64,000 bases of DNA from Isoetes taiwanensis (GCA_021234155.1 JAJEKV010000073.1:2452001-2516000), one strand, 5' to 3'. Shown: positions 20,751 through 33,758, counted from the first letter of the stretch. The notes: generated from the letters alone by a model not told the origin. Program-made: numbers and translations.

Positions 20751-22440
20751 TCTCTTTACTGATTCATTTACAGGGGTATTTAATATTGTGGAAAATGAGT
20801 TTGGTCGAAGGCCATGATGGCTGGACGGCAAAATAAACAGCCCATTGCTGCTCCCAATAAACAACAACGGTTTTGCCTTCCCACCACCTTCTATTCTCAG
20901 CTCCCATTCTTCTATCTTACTCTGAATTCCGGTTGATCTTCGCCCTGCATTGCTTTGATCCTTACCCCAATCGCCTTTCAGACATCTCCACCGCGGGATC
21001 TTCCTCCCTTTTGGCATCATTCTCACAGATTTTCCTAAATGTTCCATTCTTTCCTTCCGATTGTTCTTCTGGATTTGGGTTTTTTGATTCCGGTCGAATT
21101 CAAGGTGTTTCAGTTACAATTGTGCATTGGAATGCCCTTCCATGGCCTGTTCATGATTGATGTTTTTTTTTTTTTTTTTTTTTATCTTCCATTCTTCCAT
21201 GTTCTAGTCAGAATCAACAACATTTCTTGAAGATTTGCTCTAAAAACAGCTTTTTTAACCTTTCTCAAGCCTCTCTAGCAGCCAGTACCCTGTGTCTTTC
21301 TTTAGCAATTTGAAACTTTTCTTATTGAATCAAGTGGAATCAGCTTCTTCCCTGGATTGCTCTGACTTTAGAACAAAATATAAGGCTGGAAAAAAACTCT
21401 GCAACCTGGAATTCTTCAAATCCTATTGATAATGCCATATCCGATTTAAAACAACTCTGCCACCTAGAATTCTTTGATTCTAAAGCACTTCAAAAAATAT
21501 CAACGAACTTGGTGTTCTTGAAAACTAATGCGCTTGGCATTTGTGGAGATACTTTTTCAAGCCCAGGTGAGATTATACTGTCGAAATGAATTGATCCTGC
21601 TCTGCTTGCAAGCTGATGAGCAATTTGCCCAAATTCTGGCAACATTATGCGAACTGAACCGTTTAATTCTGTCAAAATTTTTGATGTACGTACATTTGCT
21701 GTGAGGATTTACTGTCTTCTTGAGGATTTAGTTTGAGAAAATGCCACAGTAAAACGGATTAATGAAAAGAGGTGGAGTATGTACTGTAATCAGCGATTTT
21801 GGCCCATCAGAATGTGAAGGTTGTGAATCTGTTAGTTATGTGTTTGAATCCGGCAGTCTACAGTTCGATGAAGAGTCCCATAGGTTGGCCCAATTAACTA
21901 GAAAAGAAAGAACTGTCCTGGTAGATTCGAGAGCCCACCAAACAAAAAGGTGAAGAGTTAGATCTTGCCAAGTTGCGGGAGACAGAGTCAATTCGGCTAA
22001 GCTGCTAGTGCCGTCGATCAGAGCAGCAAGTAGAAGAGGGATGGTCGAGACTCTACCATAAGCTATCTGTGCATCTGTCCAAGAAATTCATCTGTTTTGT
22101 TCAGGCATAAGCCAAGTCCTTAATTCGCATTATAAATTGTGCTTACAGACACCAGAGTGATTCGGCTAGACCTGGAAGCAAAGCAAAGTGATTTGGGCCG
22201 GAATTAAGAACACAGTGATTTTCATAACCTTCGCCGTGGATCCTTGGTACCGATTTTTCCAGCCCACACTCCACCGGAAATTTTTCGCCGCAAATCTGTA
22301 CCCAGGAAAAAGAAGCACACATGTCAGCAAAAAGAGATAGAATATTGGAATCGAATTTAAGGAGAATGAGTTGTATCAAAATGAGTTAGTTTGTGAGTTA
22401 ATATGGGTCATCGTTTGTAATAAATGCCAAATCTTTTTTA
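20751..22440. other. Possible gene remnant, unassigned
   Basis: A leader-like stretch at 20760-21160 has long open frames in both strands and a pyrimidine tract after it. A minus-strand frame of 61 codons is at 21490-21675 and a plus-strand frame (GPSECEGCESVSYVFESGS) at 21762-21953. A minus-strand stretch at about 22155-22301 looks like an exon, with an acceptor-like GGTACAG followed by ICGEKFPVECGLEKSVPR. None matches a family I recognise. Confidence 0.3.
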
Positions 22441-22505
22441 CTCCTTTAGTATCTATCTCTACAAGAAATTTATCGCGGCGGCCGCGAACATTTCTCTTTA
22501 TCGAG
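22441..22505. repeat. GC-rich hairpin, third unit
   Basis: ACAAGAAATTTATCGCGGCG then GCCGCGAACATTTCTCTTTA. The upstream flank TTTAGTATCTATCTCT also precedes the hairpin at 20711, so the repeat unit is larger than the hairpin itself. Confidence 0.65.
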
Positions 22506-22757
22506 TTTGTGCTAGTTTAAAATGATATGAACGTCCAACTTGTTGTCCATTCATCAAACTTGCTTCGAATGTGGTTCGACAGTTAATAGTATTTGTGCAT
22601 GTTGGCTTGCATCCTTGATAAATATAACATCTAAAGGACAACGAATAAATTTAAATCGTGTCTTTTCTAATACCAAATTCATCTACAAAATTTGGTCTCT
22701 TCTATTCCTAGGTGTGCTGTGCTAGTATTTTGTTATATAATTATATTATGTATACAG

Positions 22758-22994
22758 GAATGTCCATTTAGGGGACATTCTTGAGATGGAAACAAGGCGA
22801 CGCGCAAAGAAGCCTTAGAGTCTTGCTTGTGTTGTTCTTGTGTGTTTGATTCGTGTGCATCAAAATATTTTACTTGAATGTCCATTTAGGGGACATTCTT
22901 GAGATGGAAACAAGGCGACGCGCAAAGAAGCCTTAAGAGTCTTGCTTGTGTTGTTCTTGTGTGTTTGATTCGTGTGCATCAAAATATTCTACTT
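22758..22994. repeat. 118-bp tandem repeat, 2 copies
   Basis: Units start at 22758 and 22876 with GAATGTCCATTTAGGGGACA, itself a hairpin (GAATGTCC/GGGACATTC). The two units are almost identical, so the duplication is recent relative to the surroundings. A degenerate third start follows at about 22994. Confidence 0.85.
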
Positions 22995-25900
22995 GACTGT
23001 AAAACAGTCCCAGCAACGGAGGGATTCCATTGCAATCTGAAATCTAGGTGAAAGTTCCCTACATGGAGGACAAACGAGATCCCTGTGCAATGGAATGTGG
23101 AACGCAACAGTGGTCTTGATTTATTGCCGATAACCCTAGTTTTTGCCGGGAGATATATAAAACAGTGGAATCTAGACCAATTAAAGCCAACCAACTGCAG
23201 TCCTTAAATAACCTACCTTTCGTACTGTAATTGAGCACGGAATAAAAAGAGTCCAAGCAGCAATGGTCTAACAAAGTAGAAACATTTTGACGACATACTT
23301 TAACATGCCCCGCCTTTCCTGCTCTTTTTTTAAAACTTCAATGTCAGAAGATGCACATAAGCATGCACAATTTGCATTGCCAATAATATGCTTTTAAATG
23401 CTCATCACCAATAAGAATGGCTTACGCATATTAACATACTATAGTATCTTTTCTTGACAAAGCATGCATTAGTAAGTCCCAGACTATTCTAATTGTTGGA
23501 ACAACATATTGCTTCATTTTTTGTTACCTTCCAAGAGGGGCACCAAAAGCTTGCCCAAAGATATGGCATGAATAACTAAAATGAGCATTTCCCAATGTCG
23601 CCGGGTATCTTTTGCCAACCCCTTTTTATTCGCCTTTACGTAAGAGCTTAAGCCCTCAACAATTAAGATGCAAAGAACAAACGTAAGACATGCACATTGA
23701 TACCATTTTAGGAATTATCTAGAAGTCTTTTTTCTCGCTTCTTCAAAGATTTGCAAAGATGTTCTTGATCCTTGAAACCAAGTTCGATAAGTCCTGCTTC
23801 CGCATGAGATTCCTACAAAACTGTGGAGGAGAAGTGTTTTTTGACATTACACATATCTCGTAATAAACACAACTTAGTAGCAATCGAATTATGCTTTGCA
23901 ACTACCGAAGTTACACTACAAAAGTAAGTGGGCAAAGCTTCCTACTTGATATGGGGCAGCCTTAATAATGGCCATGATGATTATGGGACTTGGGTTTTAC
24001 AAATGTAGCATATTTTGCATACATCCATGGCCTGCCCCAATACATAAGAATGCACCAAGCACGTAAGAGCTCAACAAGCAAGACTTCAAGGCTTTTTTAG
24101 CCATCCATGCAAGCTTTTTTCCATTGCAAGAAAGTGATAAAAGCTTACTTTTCCATGCGGCATTCAAGGTATGCTTTTAGAGAATTGACGACATGCTTCG
24201 TAATTGTTTTTGTTCTCTTCGTGCATTGCATATAGGCCTCGCATTGCCTATCCTAAGGCACCGTAAAAATATAAGGAAATAAAGGAAAATCCAACCGAAA
24301 ATAACGTAAACATAACTAGAAAATGCATACCGGATGACATTCTTGGAAGTGATCAAGGGAAAAATGCCCTTCTCCGTGCTACCGGGTTGTAATCCTCTGT
24401 TTCTCCAAATGCACCTCCCGCCGCCATAGATGTTCGTGACACAAAAGAACCTACGTAATTTTCATTTTACTATCCCGCAAAATTATGCAAAGATTCTTAA
24501 GCCATCGTGAAAGCTCAAGTTCGTGACCGCTTCCTCTCACCATATGCTACCAAGGTCCTAAGGTGTTTCAAAAGAGCGTAACTTCAATAGGCACCGCCAT
24601 TTCAAAGTTCGTGAGCTTGAAAAAAAAAACCATAGAACCCTACCCTTGCAAAACGGCGGTCGAAACAGCCACCACGACAGAGCTAAGAAAATCTGAAGCC
24701 AAAATCACCATGCCGTAACTTGCATTCATCAAGACCGCCTCAATCTTGCAAAGGAAGATCTTCCCGATGTCTGGCCGGGCAAATACGCCTCGAATTGGGC
24801 GAGATGTAATCGCAGAGTAAAAACATGGCGTTGTTGGCTGCGTCTTTCTTTTTATTTATTTTTTCTGGAAACAATGCTATTTTTTGCCCCCCTAAACACA
24901 GAATATGCTAAAATGTAGACGTGTCGCTCCGAAATTTGAAAGGCATGTTGCCAATAAGAATTACATGTGTTAGATATTTTATATATTAGATATCAAAATA
25001 GCTGACTATACATGTTTGAAGGCTCTTATATTCACTGTTAGAAAATTTGCCACTTATCGCCGAGAGCAAATGGACAGCAAGTCCTCTCGACCCACAAAAT
25101 TCGGCAATACCTCACAAAACTGGCCAATACCGCTTTTGATGTCATTTCCTATTCTCATTGTTGTTCTGATGCAGTCTGTTGATACAATCCCAATTACATT
25201 ATAAGGCGACCTTAATTTTGACTCTATTATAGTATCGCCAAGAGCTTATTGCAAATCGAAAATTTTCTTCTTTTGACGTATTAATCGGCAAACAAAGATA
25301 TATATTTGCTAAAAACAACTCGCTTTCTAGCCGCATTGATTAAGGTTGTCTTTTTTATTTGACATACGCTGCTCTTTACATCATGTAAGGTTATAATTGT
25401 TCTTAACAAAGGTTTGATAGCTCAACCAAGAACACTTTTATCGATTCAAATTATAGTGCAATATAAAAGCCAAAAGAAAATTCACGTGAAAGGTTCCAAG
25501 TAAATGTAATTTATTTATGCAATAATTTGTATAAGAGACTCTGTAGATGGAGAGGAACACAAACGAAAATGTTTTGAGCCCATAAGCTTACATAAACCAA
25601 ACAAAGCGTAACAACTCTCGTACCAGACAAACAATATTTGTTGATATTTGTTGAAGAAACAAATGAATTACATATCAAATATATACATGGTCAGGAAGTA
25701 TATATGGTACAAAAAATGTTAACGTAATAAACATGTCCACAGATTTGATCATCGAAGAAATGGCTGTGGGAAGCTGTCTGTGAAGAAATTCTATTCTTGA
25801 GCCTGTGTATTTTCCTCTTTCTTTTCTTTTAAGGAGTTGTTCTGCTTTTTCTGCTGAAGAAGAGGTCGACCCTCTTCTTTATTTTTTTGCTTCATCGTTA

Positions 25901-27725
25901 TCCTTTGTTTTTTGCACTTGCTCTATTCTTTTGCTCATCGACGGATAGCCTATGGAACAACGAATAGATGCAGGCTCCTGCAAGATCTCTCAACCGCATA
26001 AATGTGTAAGCTACTTAAGGCTCTGCAGCAAGTATATTTTGAACAAATTTTCTTGGCTGCTCATCTTTAATTTTATGGAGTTGTCTGATCATTGCACTTA
26101 CAAGTTGGATTTGGGGCAATCTAATATGATTTGATGGATTTGATCCATCTTTGAATTGTGTAATACATAAAGTGGTATGTTGAGATTGTTCCTTTGTTAA
26201 AAAAGGTGCAACATGAACCTTTTGTCTGCATAAATCCTTAAGCTATTTAGATTTCTTGACTGTTAGATCTTATGAATTTTGTTTTCCATGGAGAGACCAT
26301 TTTATATGACATTTGAATTTGCTATTGAAAGAGGAGGAGATTCCCCGTTTTCCTTGCCCAGCTAATATAAGTAGATTCCAGTGGTTTCATTTCTTTTTTA
26401 TTCTAAAATTATTTTGTGCAAAATACTTGGAGACCATTTGAACACATCTAAACTTGCCATGCAGGCAGATCCAGTCTTTGAGCACTCTTTTAACCATCTT
26501 GCCAAATATGGAATTTCAATTTTCTACATATATATGGTGTCTGATCATTTGCACTTATGCTTGGTACAATTCCAGAATTATCTTTTCTCTGCAACATCAA
26601 AATTTTCTAACATGACATATACAATCTATCTTTTGATTTGTTGATTGTTAGAACTTCTAAATTTTGTTTTCTATGGGGAGATCGTTGTTTATGACATTTG
26701 AATTTGCTATTGAGAGAGGAGATTTCCTATTTTCTTTGCCCATCTAATATAAGCTCTAAGTTGCCATGCGCCCAAAACTGTGATCGACAAACCAATGAGG
26801 CTGGTCATGGACTTAGGTCATATAAATTCATGGAATAATTTAAGGGCTAAACTTAACTATTTGGCAATTTTTTGGCACATTTTCAAAAAATGTTGGCTAA
26901 AGTAAATGGAAAAAATCAAGAAGAAAATAATAATTTTAGCTTAACTTTTTTCGCACCTGGACCAGCCCTTCAATCTCTTTAGCCAAATGCTAGAAAGTAA
27001 GAGAGTGAAATTTTGTATTGTTTAGCTAAGCCCTAGAAATTTTTCGAATTAATTTCGGGCTAGTTTAACTAACATCATTCTAGTTTATAATAAATATATG
27101 ATTAATAATTTAATTTCTAGTATTTGTGGAATAATTGAGGCATAGCTGGCATTATTTTAGAATTTTCATAAAGAAAATGACTACAATAAATAGAAATAGT
27201 TGAAATAAAGTATAGTGATTTTAGCTTAATGTTTTCTATTGACCACACCACATAAAGTTTTGGGATGATTTTTGGGTTAATTTAGCTAAATGCTAGAAAG
27301 TATGAGACAGAAAATGTGTAGAGTTTAGCTAAACCATAGAAAGTTTTGAGATTAGTCTCGGACAAGTCTAGTTAAAGCCATTATGGCTAATAAGAAATAT
27401 GCGATTAGTAATTTGTTCCCTGTATAAAATAATGGTGTTACAAAACGAAATGTGTGTAGAAACTCGAAGGCAAATTGTAAAATCGGGAGATAATTGCATG
27501 TGAAAATAAGAGCTTTCAGTGTTTCCGTAACTTTCAAAGTCTTTCTCTTCTCGGCGTATCATTGTGGCTTCCGATTTTCCTCTTTGGATGTTTTTTCCTA
27601 TTGATGTTCTAATTTCCTCAATCTTTAACTTTGTGCGTGCCATCAAAATCTTATTCGATCTTTCAATATCTTCTATTTGAGATTTTCTTCTTCAAGTCCA
27701 AGACTGTAGAATGGCCGATTGCTTC
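22995..27725. other. Non-coding stretch, no gene assigned
   Basis: Mostly AT-rich intergenic sequence. Short frames occur on both strands, but none has a recognisable motif or convincing splice structure. CACTACAAAAG at about 23912 resembles a CACTA terminus without a partner. 26280-26720 contains two partially similar blocks (CCATGGAGAGACCATTTTAT at about 26287 and CTATGGGGAGATCGTTGTTT at about 26670, each followed by GACATTTGAATTTGCTATTG). 26880-27340 contains recurring GCTAAATGCTAGAAAGTA and related blocks. Confidence 0.45.
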
Positions 27726-28783
27726 GCCCCCTGAAAATCCCCTTTGGTTTGGGTGCATATTCACATGGGGGGTGACGTAGAGCGAGAGCCCCTAAAGTTA
27801 TGTTTCGCATGTACAAAATAAACACTATATAGTACATTCTTGCACTGTGACTTGCATGAAACCAACAACATCCCGAATAGATAGGCTTTTCATTCATCTT
27901 AGCAGTTTTTTCTACAATGGTATAGGGTGGGTAGCTGCACATCGCAGGCTACCCAAAAAATGAAAAACATAGGCCTATCCAGTTATAACACCTGGACCCC
28001 AAATAAAATTATGTGCTACAGATGTTGGCTAGTGTACCTACCGAGAGCTTATCGCCGGGATTAAAAAACCCCGCCCTTTCGGATTTTCGAGGAAAAACCC
28101 TAGCGATAAAATCTCGGCAAGGGGCTTGGACAACGCAGGGATGCTAAACGTTCCCACAAAAAAACCCACGCTCCACAGAGAATACCGAAGTCGCGCATCA
28201 CCCCTGGACCTGCACATCACCAATAGAAAACCCAATAGCGAAAAAACCTTGAAAAGCGAGGGGCTAGTCACGCGTGCCACGCGACAAAAAACAACATGTA
28301 TACCTCGAAAAAGCGAGGGGCTGGTCACGCGTGCCACGCGACAATTATAACAAATATGAACATATAAATAACAATTTTAAGGGGGGGAAGGGTGGGAGCC
28401 ATGGATACTGCTGAGAGATGAGAAAGCGCCGATGAAACGTCGATGAAGAACTCTGCAATAAATAGCGATCCCCCAACCTGATGAACGGCCTAAAAATGCA
28501 TACGATGCATGCATGCGACGCATGCAATGCATGCATGCTCGTTTTGTGCAAGAATGTCGATCCGCTACGCGAATCGATTACATTACCTCAAATCTTATAG
28601 TATTTTGCAAATCTTCTTATACAATATGGCAAATTTTGTACATGCATACCCCACAAATGAGGAACTTTATGTACGGTGTAGATCAAGGAATAAAGGGTGC
28701 ATATCCCTATCCAACAGCTCTTGATACCCGGAGTCACCCCCCGTGTGAGTATGCACCCAAACCAAAGCGGGTTTTCAGGGGGC
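27726..28783. mobile_element. TIR element, about 1.06 kb (copy 1)
   Basis: Terminal inverted repeats of about 50 bp: the left starts GCCCCCTGAAAATCCCCTTT and the right, reverse-complemented, starts GCCCCCTGAAAACCCGCTTT; both continue into GGTTTGGGTGCATA and GGGGGGTGAC. No transposase frame is seen. Internally there is a 35-bp direct repeat (AAAGCGAGGGGCTRGTCACG at about 28253 and 28310) and a GCATGCATGC-rich palindromic patch near 28500-28540. The target duplication is unclear, so the superfamily is not assigned. Confidence 0.65.
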
Positions 28784-31040
28784 ATTTAATTATAAGTGTG
28801 AAGGCTAATGGTTTGTGCTATGAAATTCTTTTTGGCCCCTTCAGGGCCTTGGAAAATTATTCATATTCTTAAAAGGAAAAAGATCGGCATATAATAAGAA
28901 CATAAATAGAAGAGCAATGTGTTTTCTAAGGCATGGAATTTTAGGCACGATAAAGGACCATGGTTGTCTATTGTATCAAAGAAGAAGAAGAAGAAGAAGA
29001 AGAAGAAGAAGAAGAAGAAGAAGAAGAAGAAGAAGAAGAAGAAGAAGAAGAAGAAGAAGAAGAAGAAGAAGAAGAAGAAGAAGAAGAAGAAGAAAGGTTG
29101 GGACCATATCCAAAAGCACATAAAACCCTGATATACACATATTGCCACATATGAACATCATAATTTCAAGTGCTATTATCGTGTTTAAAGTATCAAGGTG
29201 ATTGCATCGATTTGCCATAATTCCACATTTTCGCTTATAAATAATGTTCCTATGAAGTCATGTGGCAAGATATTTGCAATGAAAAACAAATTCTATAATC
29301 CACATTCCATGCTACAAAAAATGTTGGTATGGACTTGGAGTTCTTCGTATGGAGAGTCATGCACAATTTGGAGTCATGCTGAGAAAGGAATATCTAACAT
29401 TCTTTATAAAGAACATGACATCTGGATGAAGGACACAACATCACTTATGGCACTTTGGTTATTGCTAGGCTAGATTTTTATTTTTAAGAAGACGATTCAT
29501 GTGGAGTTCCTCCCTTCCATCTACTCTTGATTTCTTGGTCCCAACTATCAAACTAGCACATAAGATCTTAAAACTCCAACTATCAAACTAGCACACAAGA
29601 TTTTATAAGTGAGAAAGTTGAAGCACATGTATATATACCCAGCAAAAGGTATTCCTTATTTTACAACCTTGTGGTGAACTGGAGTTCTAACAAGGAGCGT
29701 AAACTTTCTTCCTCCTTAGCTTTCTGTTTTGCTTCCTAGATTATGAGATTGATTGAGAAATTAAAAGTATTAATTCATTTTTTCTAGAAACAAAAAACTT
29801 TTAATTTGTCTATGGCATTGCACATGAGGAATGGGAGAAATAAGCTTGCAAATATGACAAGAAGACTACCAAAACTAAACGCTTTTAGATAATAAGATAA
29901 TGGCTTCAATAACAAAAACATAATGCATTCAGACCTACTGGAAACCAGCTTCTCTAGATGGAATTGAAAAAACAAGGCTTGTGATGTTGAAAGGAAGTCC
30001 AAATGAAATTGCAATAAAAGATTCACAACAAAACATATGGCACTCCAATGGACCGATTTATGTTGCTGCATATACTGAGAAACTTGGGTGAGAAGAGCGT
30101 ACCGCATGGTGAAAATAAAAAACTCAATGCAAACAAATGCTTACTTCATGATAGCATAACCCCTGAATTCTGCAGACTTCAAGAATGTCTCAGGCTCAAC
30201 AAAATGCGAGACTATAGTACATCTGCATTAAGAATATCTTTCTAACTGAGCTATAAATCGTCCGTCCTGCATAGAAGCAAAGGGAAAATGAGAGTTCTTC
30301 ATTCCGGTGGGCTGCCCTAGCCACCGTTTTTGCCCTAGCCACTGGCTTCCAACTTCGCCGCTCTATCAAAGCTGGGCAAAACAATCTGCGATGGGAATCC
30401 AAAAGCGCCCATCTCACAAAAATCCAAAAGCACAAAAGAGGAGGTCGGAGGATTGCATCGTGAATCACCAAAGCGGAAACTAGGGCAAAGTTAGAACTTA
30501 GAAAAAACAAGAGAAACCCTAAAACTAAACACTGACATCCGTGATGTAACCTCCGAGATGTGTGGAAAAATAACAATAAAAAAATTATGAGTTCTTAGAA
30601 TAAAAGTAAGAGGGTTGATCTTAGCCCTTGGAATGACATGGGAGAAATTGGATGTCATGGAAACATGGGTCAAAACATAGGAAAGTGGAATTAAAGGATG
30701 AAAATATAGTGTGCACTCTAAATGTACGCATTAGTACACTCCACGCAATACGACATCTAAATCATAGTAAAACCATTGGAAAAAGTGTACAAAAATATTA
30801 AAAACCCCCTACTATATATTTGTGTTAGAATGATGCGCCCCCAAAACGCCTCATACACGATGAATAATGATATGATATGAAATGATTGAATGCAACAAGA
30901 TCTTTTTGAACATTCTAAAACTTCATAAGTTATATGTAAACATTAAGATGAATAAACAAAATAGATAAGGAGCGACCTTATATGCCCAAATAGATGTTTT
31001 CAACCATATTTTTATTAATTTTTGAATGTAATCCCGACGA
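28784..31040. other. Non-coding stretch with (GAA)n
   Basis: Apart from the GAA tract and a 33-bp direct repeat of CAACTATCAAACTAGCACA at about 29540 and 29577, no family-level feature is visible. A minus-strand frame of 126 codons at 30196-30576 has no recognisable motif and is broken in copy 2. Confidence 0.45.
28981..29094. repeat. (GAA)38 microsatellite
   Basis: Uninterrupted trinucleotide run of about 114 bp. It opens homopolymeric frames on both strands (poly-Lys/Glu/Arg and Phe/Ser/Leu), which are not genes. Copy 2 has about 40 units. Confidence 0.95.
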
Positions 31041-31042
31041 AA

Positions 31043-31072
31043 TGCCCAGCAACGCTGGGCACTTTTTCTAGT
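31043..31072 (+). mobile_element. Helitron 3' terminus (copy 1)
   Basis: TGCCCAGC-AAC-GCTGGGCA forms an 8-bp-stem hairpin (31043-31061), followed by CTTTTTCTAG and a T. A hairpin about 6-12 bp before a terminal CTAG|T is the Helitron 3' signature. The 5' TC end was not located, so the element's length is unknown. Confidence 0.65.
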
Positions 31073-31734
31073 AGTGGTATATAGGAGTTTCTTAGATACA
31101 GTATAGATACCCATAATAATAATAAATTTTATTTTAACCAGGACATCGATAGCTATGGCTTTTACAATTCTTGTTTAAATCGATCAAGTTAATGTTAACC
31201 GGACGAGACCATTATAAAGTGTTGCTCGTAGGATGTTTTGGATACTCAAAATTCAAAACAGGGACTCAAAAATATCATATGCATACCATTTTGGGGTTTG
31301 GGAGGAGAACCCTAGCGAGAGAGTGTGGGCAAAGCCCTAACCCTAGAGAGAGAGTGTCCCTAGGTGCTAGAGGGAAGATGGACCAGCGATGATCAAATAG
31401 AAGGAGATGGATAGAATATAATAAAATAGAATAGAATAAGACATATCCAAATACCAACACTGATCATGAGATCCCGATCTCAAAATGTTAGGCTATGCTA
31501 TTGGCCAATCTATGGCATCAACTAGAGTATCCATGTATTTAATTTCCTATTCAGATATAACATTAATCACCACCCGCTTTGTGTTTAATTTCATATACAT
31601 ATGTATCATACAAAACAAAATTTAGTAACTAATAAGCTACCGAAATGAAATGCATGTTAGCCACAAGCAAATATTCCTAATTTCTTTGACAAAAACTGGG
31701 AGTTTTTGTTTTCCAATGGCTAAAAAAAAAATGG

Positions 31735-31760
31735 GGAGGAGGAGGAGGAGGAGGAGGAGC
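31735..31760. repeat. (GGA)n tract
   Basis: About eight GGA units directly upstream of the LINE tail. Also present in copy 2 near 58940. Confidence 0.85.
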
Positions 31761-31773
31761 TCATATCAAATTC

Positions 31774-32640
31774 CTACCGCAAGAGATGTGATTCTTGCTC
31801 TTCGTGAGGGCGGCCCTTGATCGCCACATTGTCTATTTTCGTAAGGTGGTCAATATAGACGATGTTCGCCTCCCTAACCTAGCTTATATCATGAGAATAA
31901 TGGGCCGCAGCCAAGACCGGGCCGAGGGAAAAGAGAGCTCAATGGTTGGTTAGATGGAATGTGCGTGAGCACCGTGCATACATGTGCAAACAGAGGCAGA
32001 TCGCTATAGCTTGAGGTAATACCTTGACGCTTGCTTCCTCAACAAGCTTTGGGATGCCAAAGGTTTTGAACAAAGTCAAGACATCACACTACCGGGCCGC
32101 GATAAATCCCACATTGAACGAGGCCCGCAATGCTACCGCTGCACTCCACTTACCTATGAAAAGGCGCAAACTCATTGCCTCAATTCGCAGAGGGGCACAC
32201 CATCTTCGAATTGAGATGGGCAGATGGATTGGTGAGCCACGCCAGGACGTGCTCTCACACGCCGCCAAATGAGAGTCATTGAGGATGAATCTCATACCCT
32301 TCAAAGTCAGCCCAAAGATATGATCAAATTCTGGACGCCGGGCTTATGCCGAAGTTGGTCGCCCGCCAGCCATGTGACATTGAGCATGGCTTCAGACGGG
32401 TGGCCGGGATCATACCTTCAAGCCGCTATGGACATGCTAGATCGCTTATATCCTCGGCACACACTTGACATGTATATATACATTTATTTCATGATGATGT
32501 ATACTTGTAGCTTTGACAACATTCTTATTATTGCCACTTGCTTTTTCCCTTGAAAACCCTTCTGGGGGGTTTTTTGACCCGACAAGAATAAGCTCATGCG
32601 CCCTTCGGGTCCCATAATCCATTGGTCTCAAAGGATGACA
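31774..32640 (+). pseudogene. LINE ORF2 C-terminal remnant, damaged (copy 1)
   Basis: Corresponds to 58977-59830 in copy 2 but with many frame breaks: the zinc-knuckle stretch LCQCCQMRVIEDESH of copy 2 is lost here, while MKRRKLIASIRRGAHHLRIE survives in the frame at 32024-32272. Differences concentrate at CAG/CTG sites. See the copy 2 entry for the domain reading. Confidence 0.65.
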
Positions 32641-33758
32641 AAATCATTCTTTCTTTCTTTTTAATACAACCAAAGACAAAAAAACAAGTTCCTAACTAAT
32701 AGCGTTGAGAGGAAATGCATCTTTAGCCACAAACAACTATTCTTAATTTCTTTGACAAAAGAAGTAGGAGGTGAGTTATGCCCAAAATTGACTAGCATGG
32801 GGAGGGGGTCTACAAAATCTCAAGTGGCATATTCTCCTATAGGCACATGAGATCACGTAGTGGTTGGTCCACAAATGGTTGTAAGACTTCCATTTCCATG
32901 CCAAAAAGCACACGTCTAATAAATTTTCAACCACTAAGAACATTCGGGTTCAACAAATGAATTGCTACATAGTTAAAGATACAAGTAATTCAATATAGTT
33001 TATGGATAGTGGTGAAAGGAATAGGAAATTAGATTGAACAGATCTTATCAATCATATCATTCCGATCTAATGACATTCTTTTTATTTATGATTCTACAAG
33101 ATAAGTTGGTTGATGAAAACTAGTTTATGGTTGTAAGATCTTCTTATATTATAATGTTTTATTGTATCCTGGGTTAAGCCTTGAAAGTTTGACAGTTCAG
33201 ATAGCTAACCCAACAACGATGCCGAGCAACGATGGGTACCATAACTAGCAGAATAGATTTTTTAACGTTTACGTGCGGAGAGTAAACGAATGCATTTAAT
33301 GTATAAAAATATCCATAAGTTTAGGTTGAATTATCCAAAATTGTGGTTGAATTGGAGTTGAAGTATTGGGGGGTAAGAGGAGATTTTATGTGCAATGGCT
33401 AAAGAACGAGGCACGATGTAACAACAAAGATAAGACAAAGAAGAGAAAAAAAATGTAGAAGAAGAAAAAATTTTAAAGTAAAAGGGTGTGAATGGAATGT
33501 ATTTTTATGGTGGAAATCATAAATCGTGAAGCTCCAACTAAACGAGGCTAACAAAATTTTACCACACATCTGATGCATTATCTAACGGCCACACCACCGA
33601 CGAGCTCGGCCAAGAACGCCGGACTAAACAAACCGTCTGCTCAGAAGGACAAAAGACGTGCTAACTCCTTTCCATGTTCCAAAGATCGTGCCTCCGCATT
33701 TATTTTTCCAAATTTTCTACCCCAGCTATGATATTATTATCCCTCCGGATCAAGCCTA
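32641..33758. other. Upstream region of GT47 copy 1, with degenerate Helitron end
   Basis: No coding sequence. At 33230-33258 the stretch TGCCGAGCAACGATGGGTA then CTAG resembles the hairpin-CTAG end at 31043 with about three mismatches in the hairpin. The last few hundred bases before 33759 (pyrimidine-rich leader) should hold the GT47 promoter; no clear TATA box is picked out. Confidence 0.4.

Noticed and set aside
23912-23935. CACTACAAAAG as a CACTA left terminus
   Set aside because: No subterminal repeats and no partner terminus or TSD nearby.
28917-29218. Poly-Lys, poly-Glu, poly-Arg and poly-Phe/Ser/Leu ORFs
   Set aside because: Artefacts of the (GAA)n tract; the same at 56110-56423.
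30196-30576. 126-codon minus-strand ORF as a gene
   Set aside because: No motif, low-complexity hydrophobic start, and the frame is not kept in copy 2.
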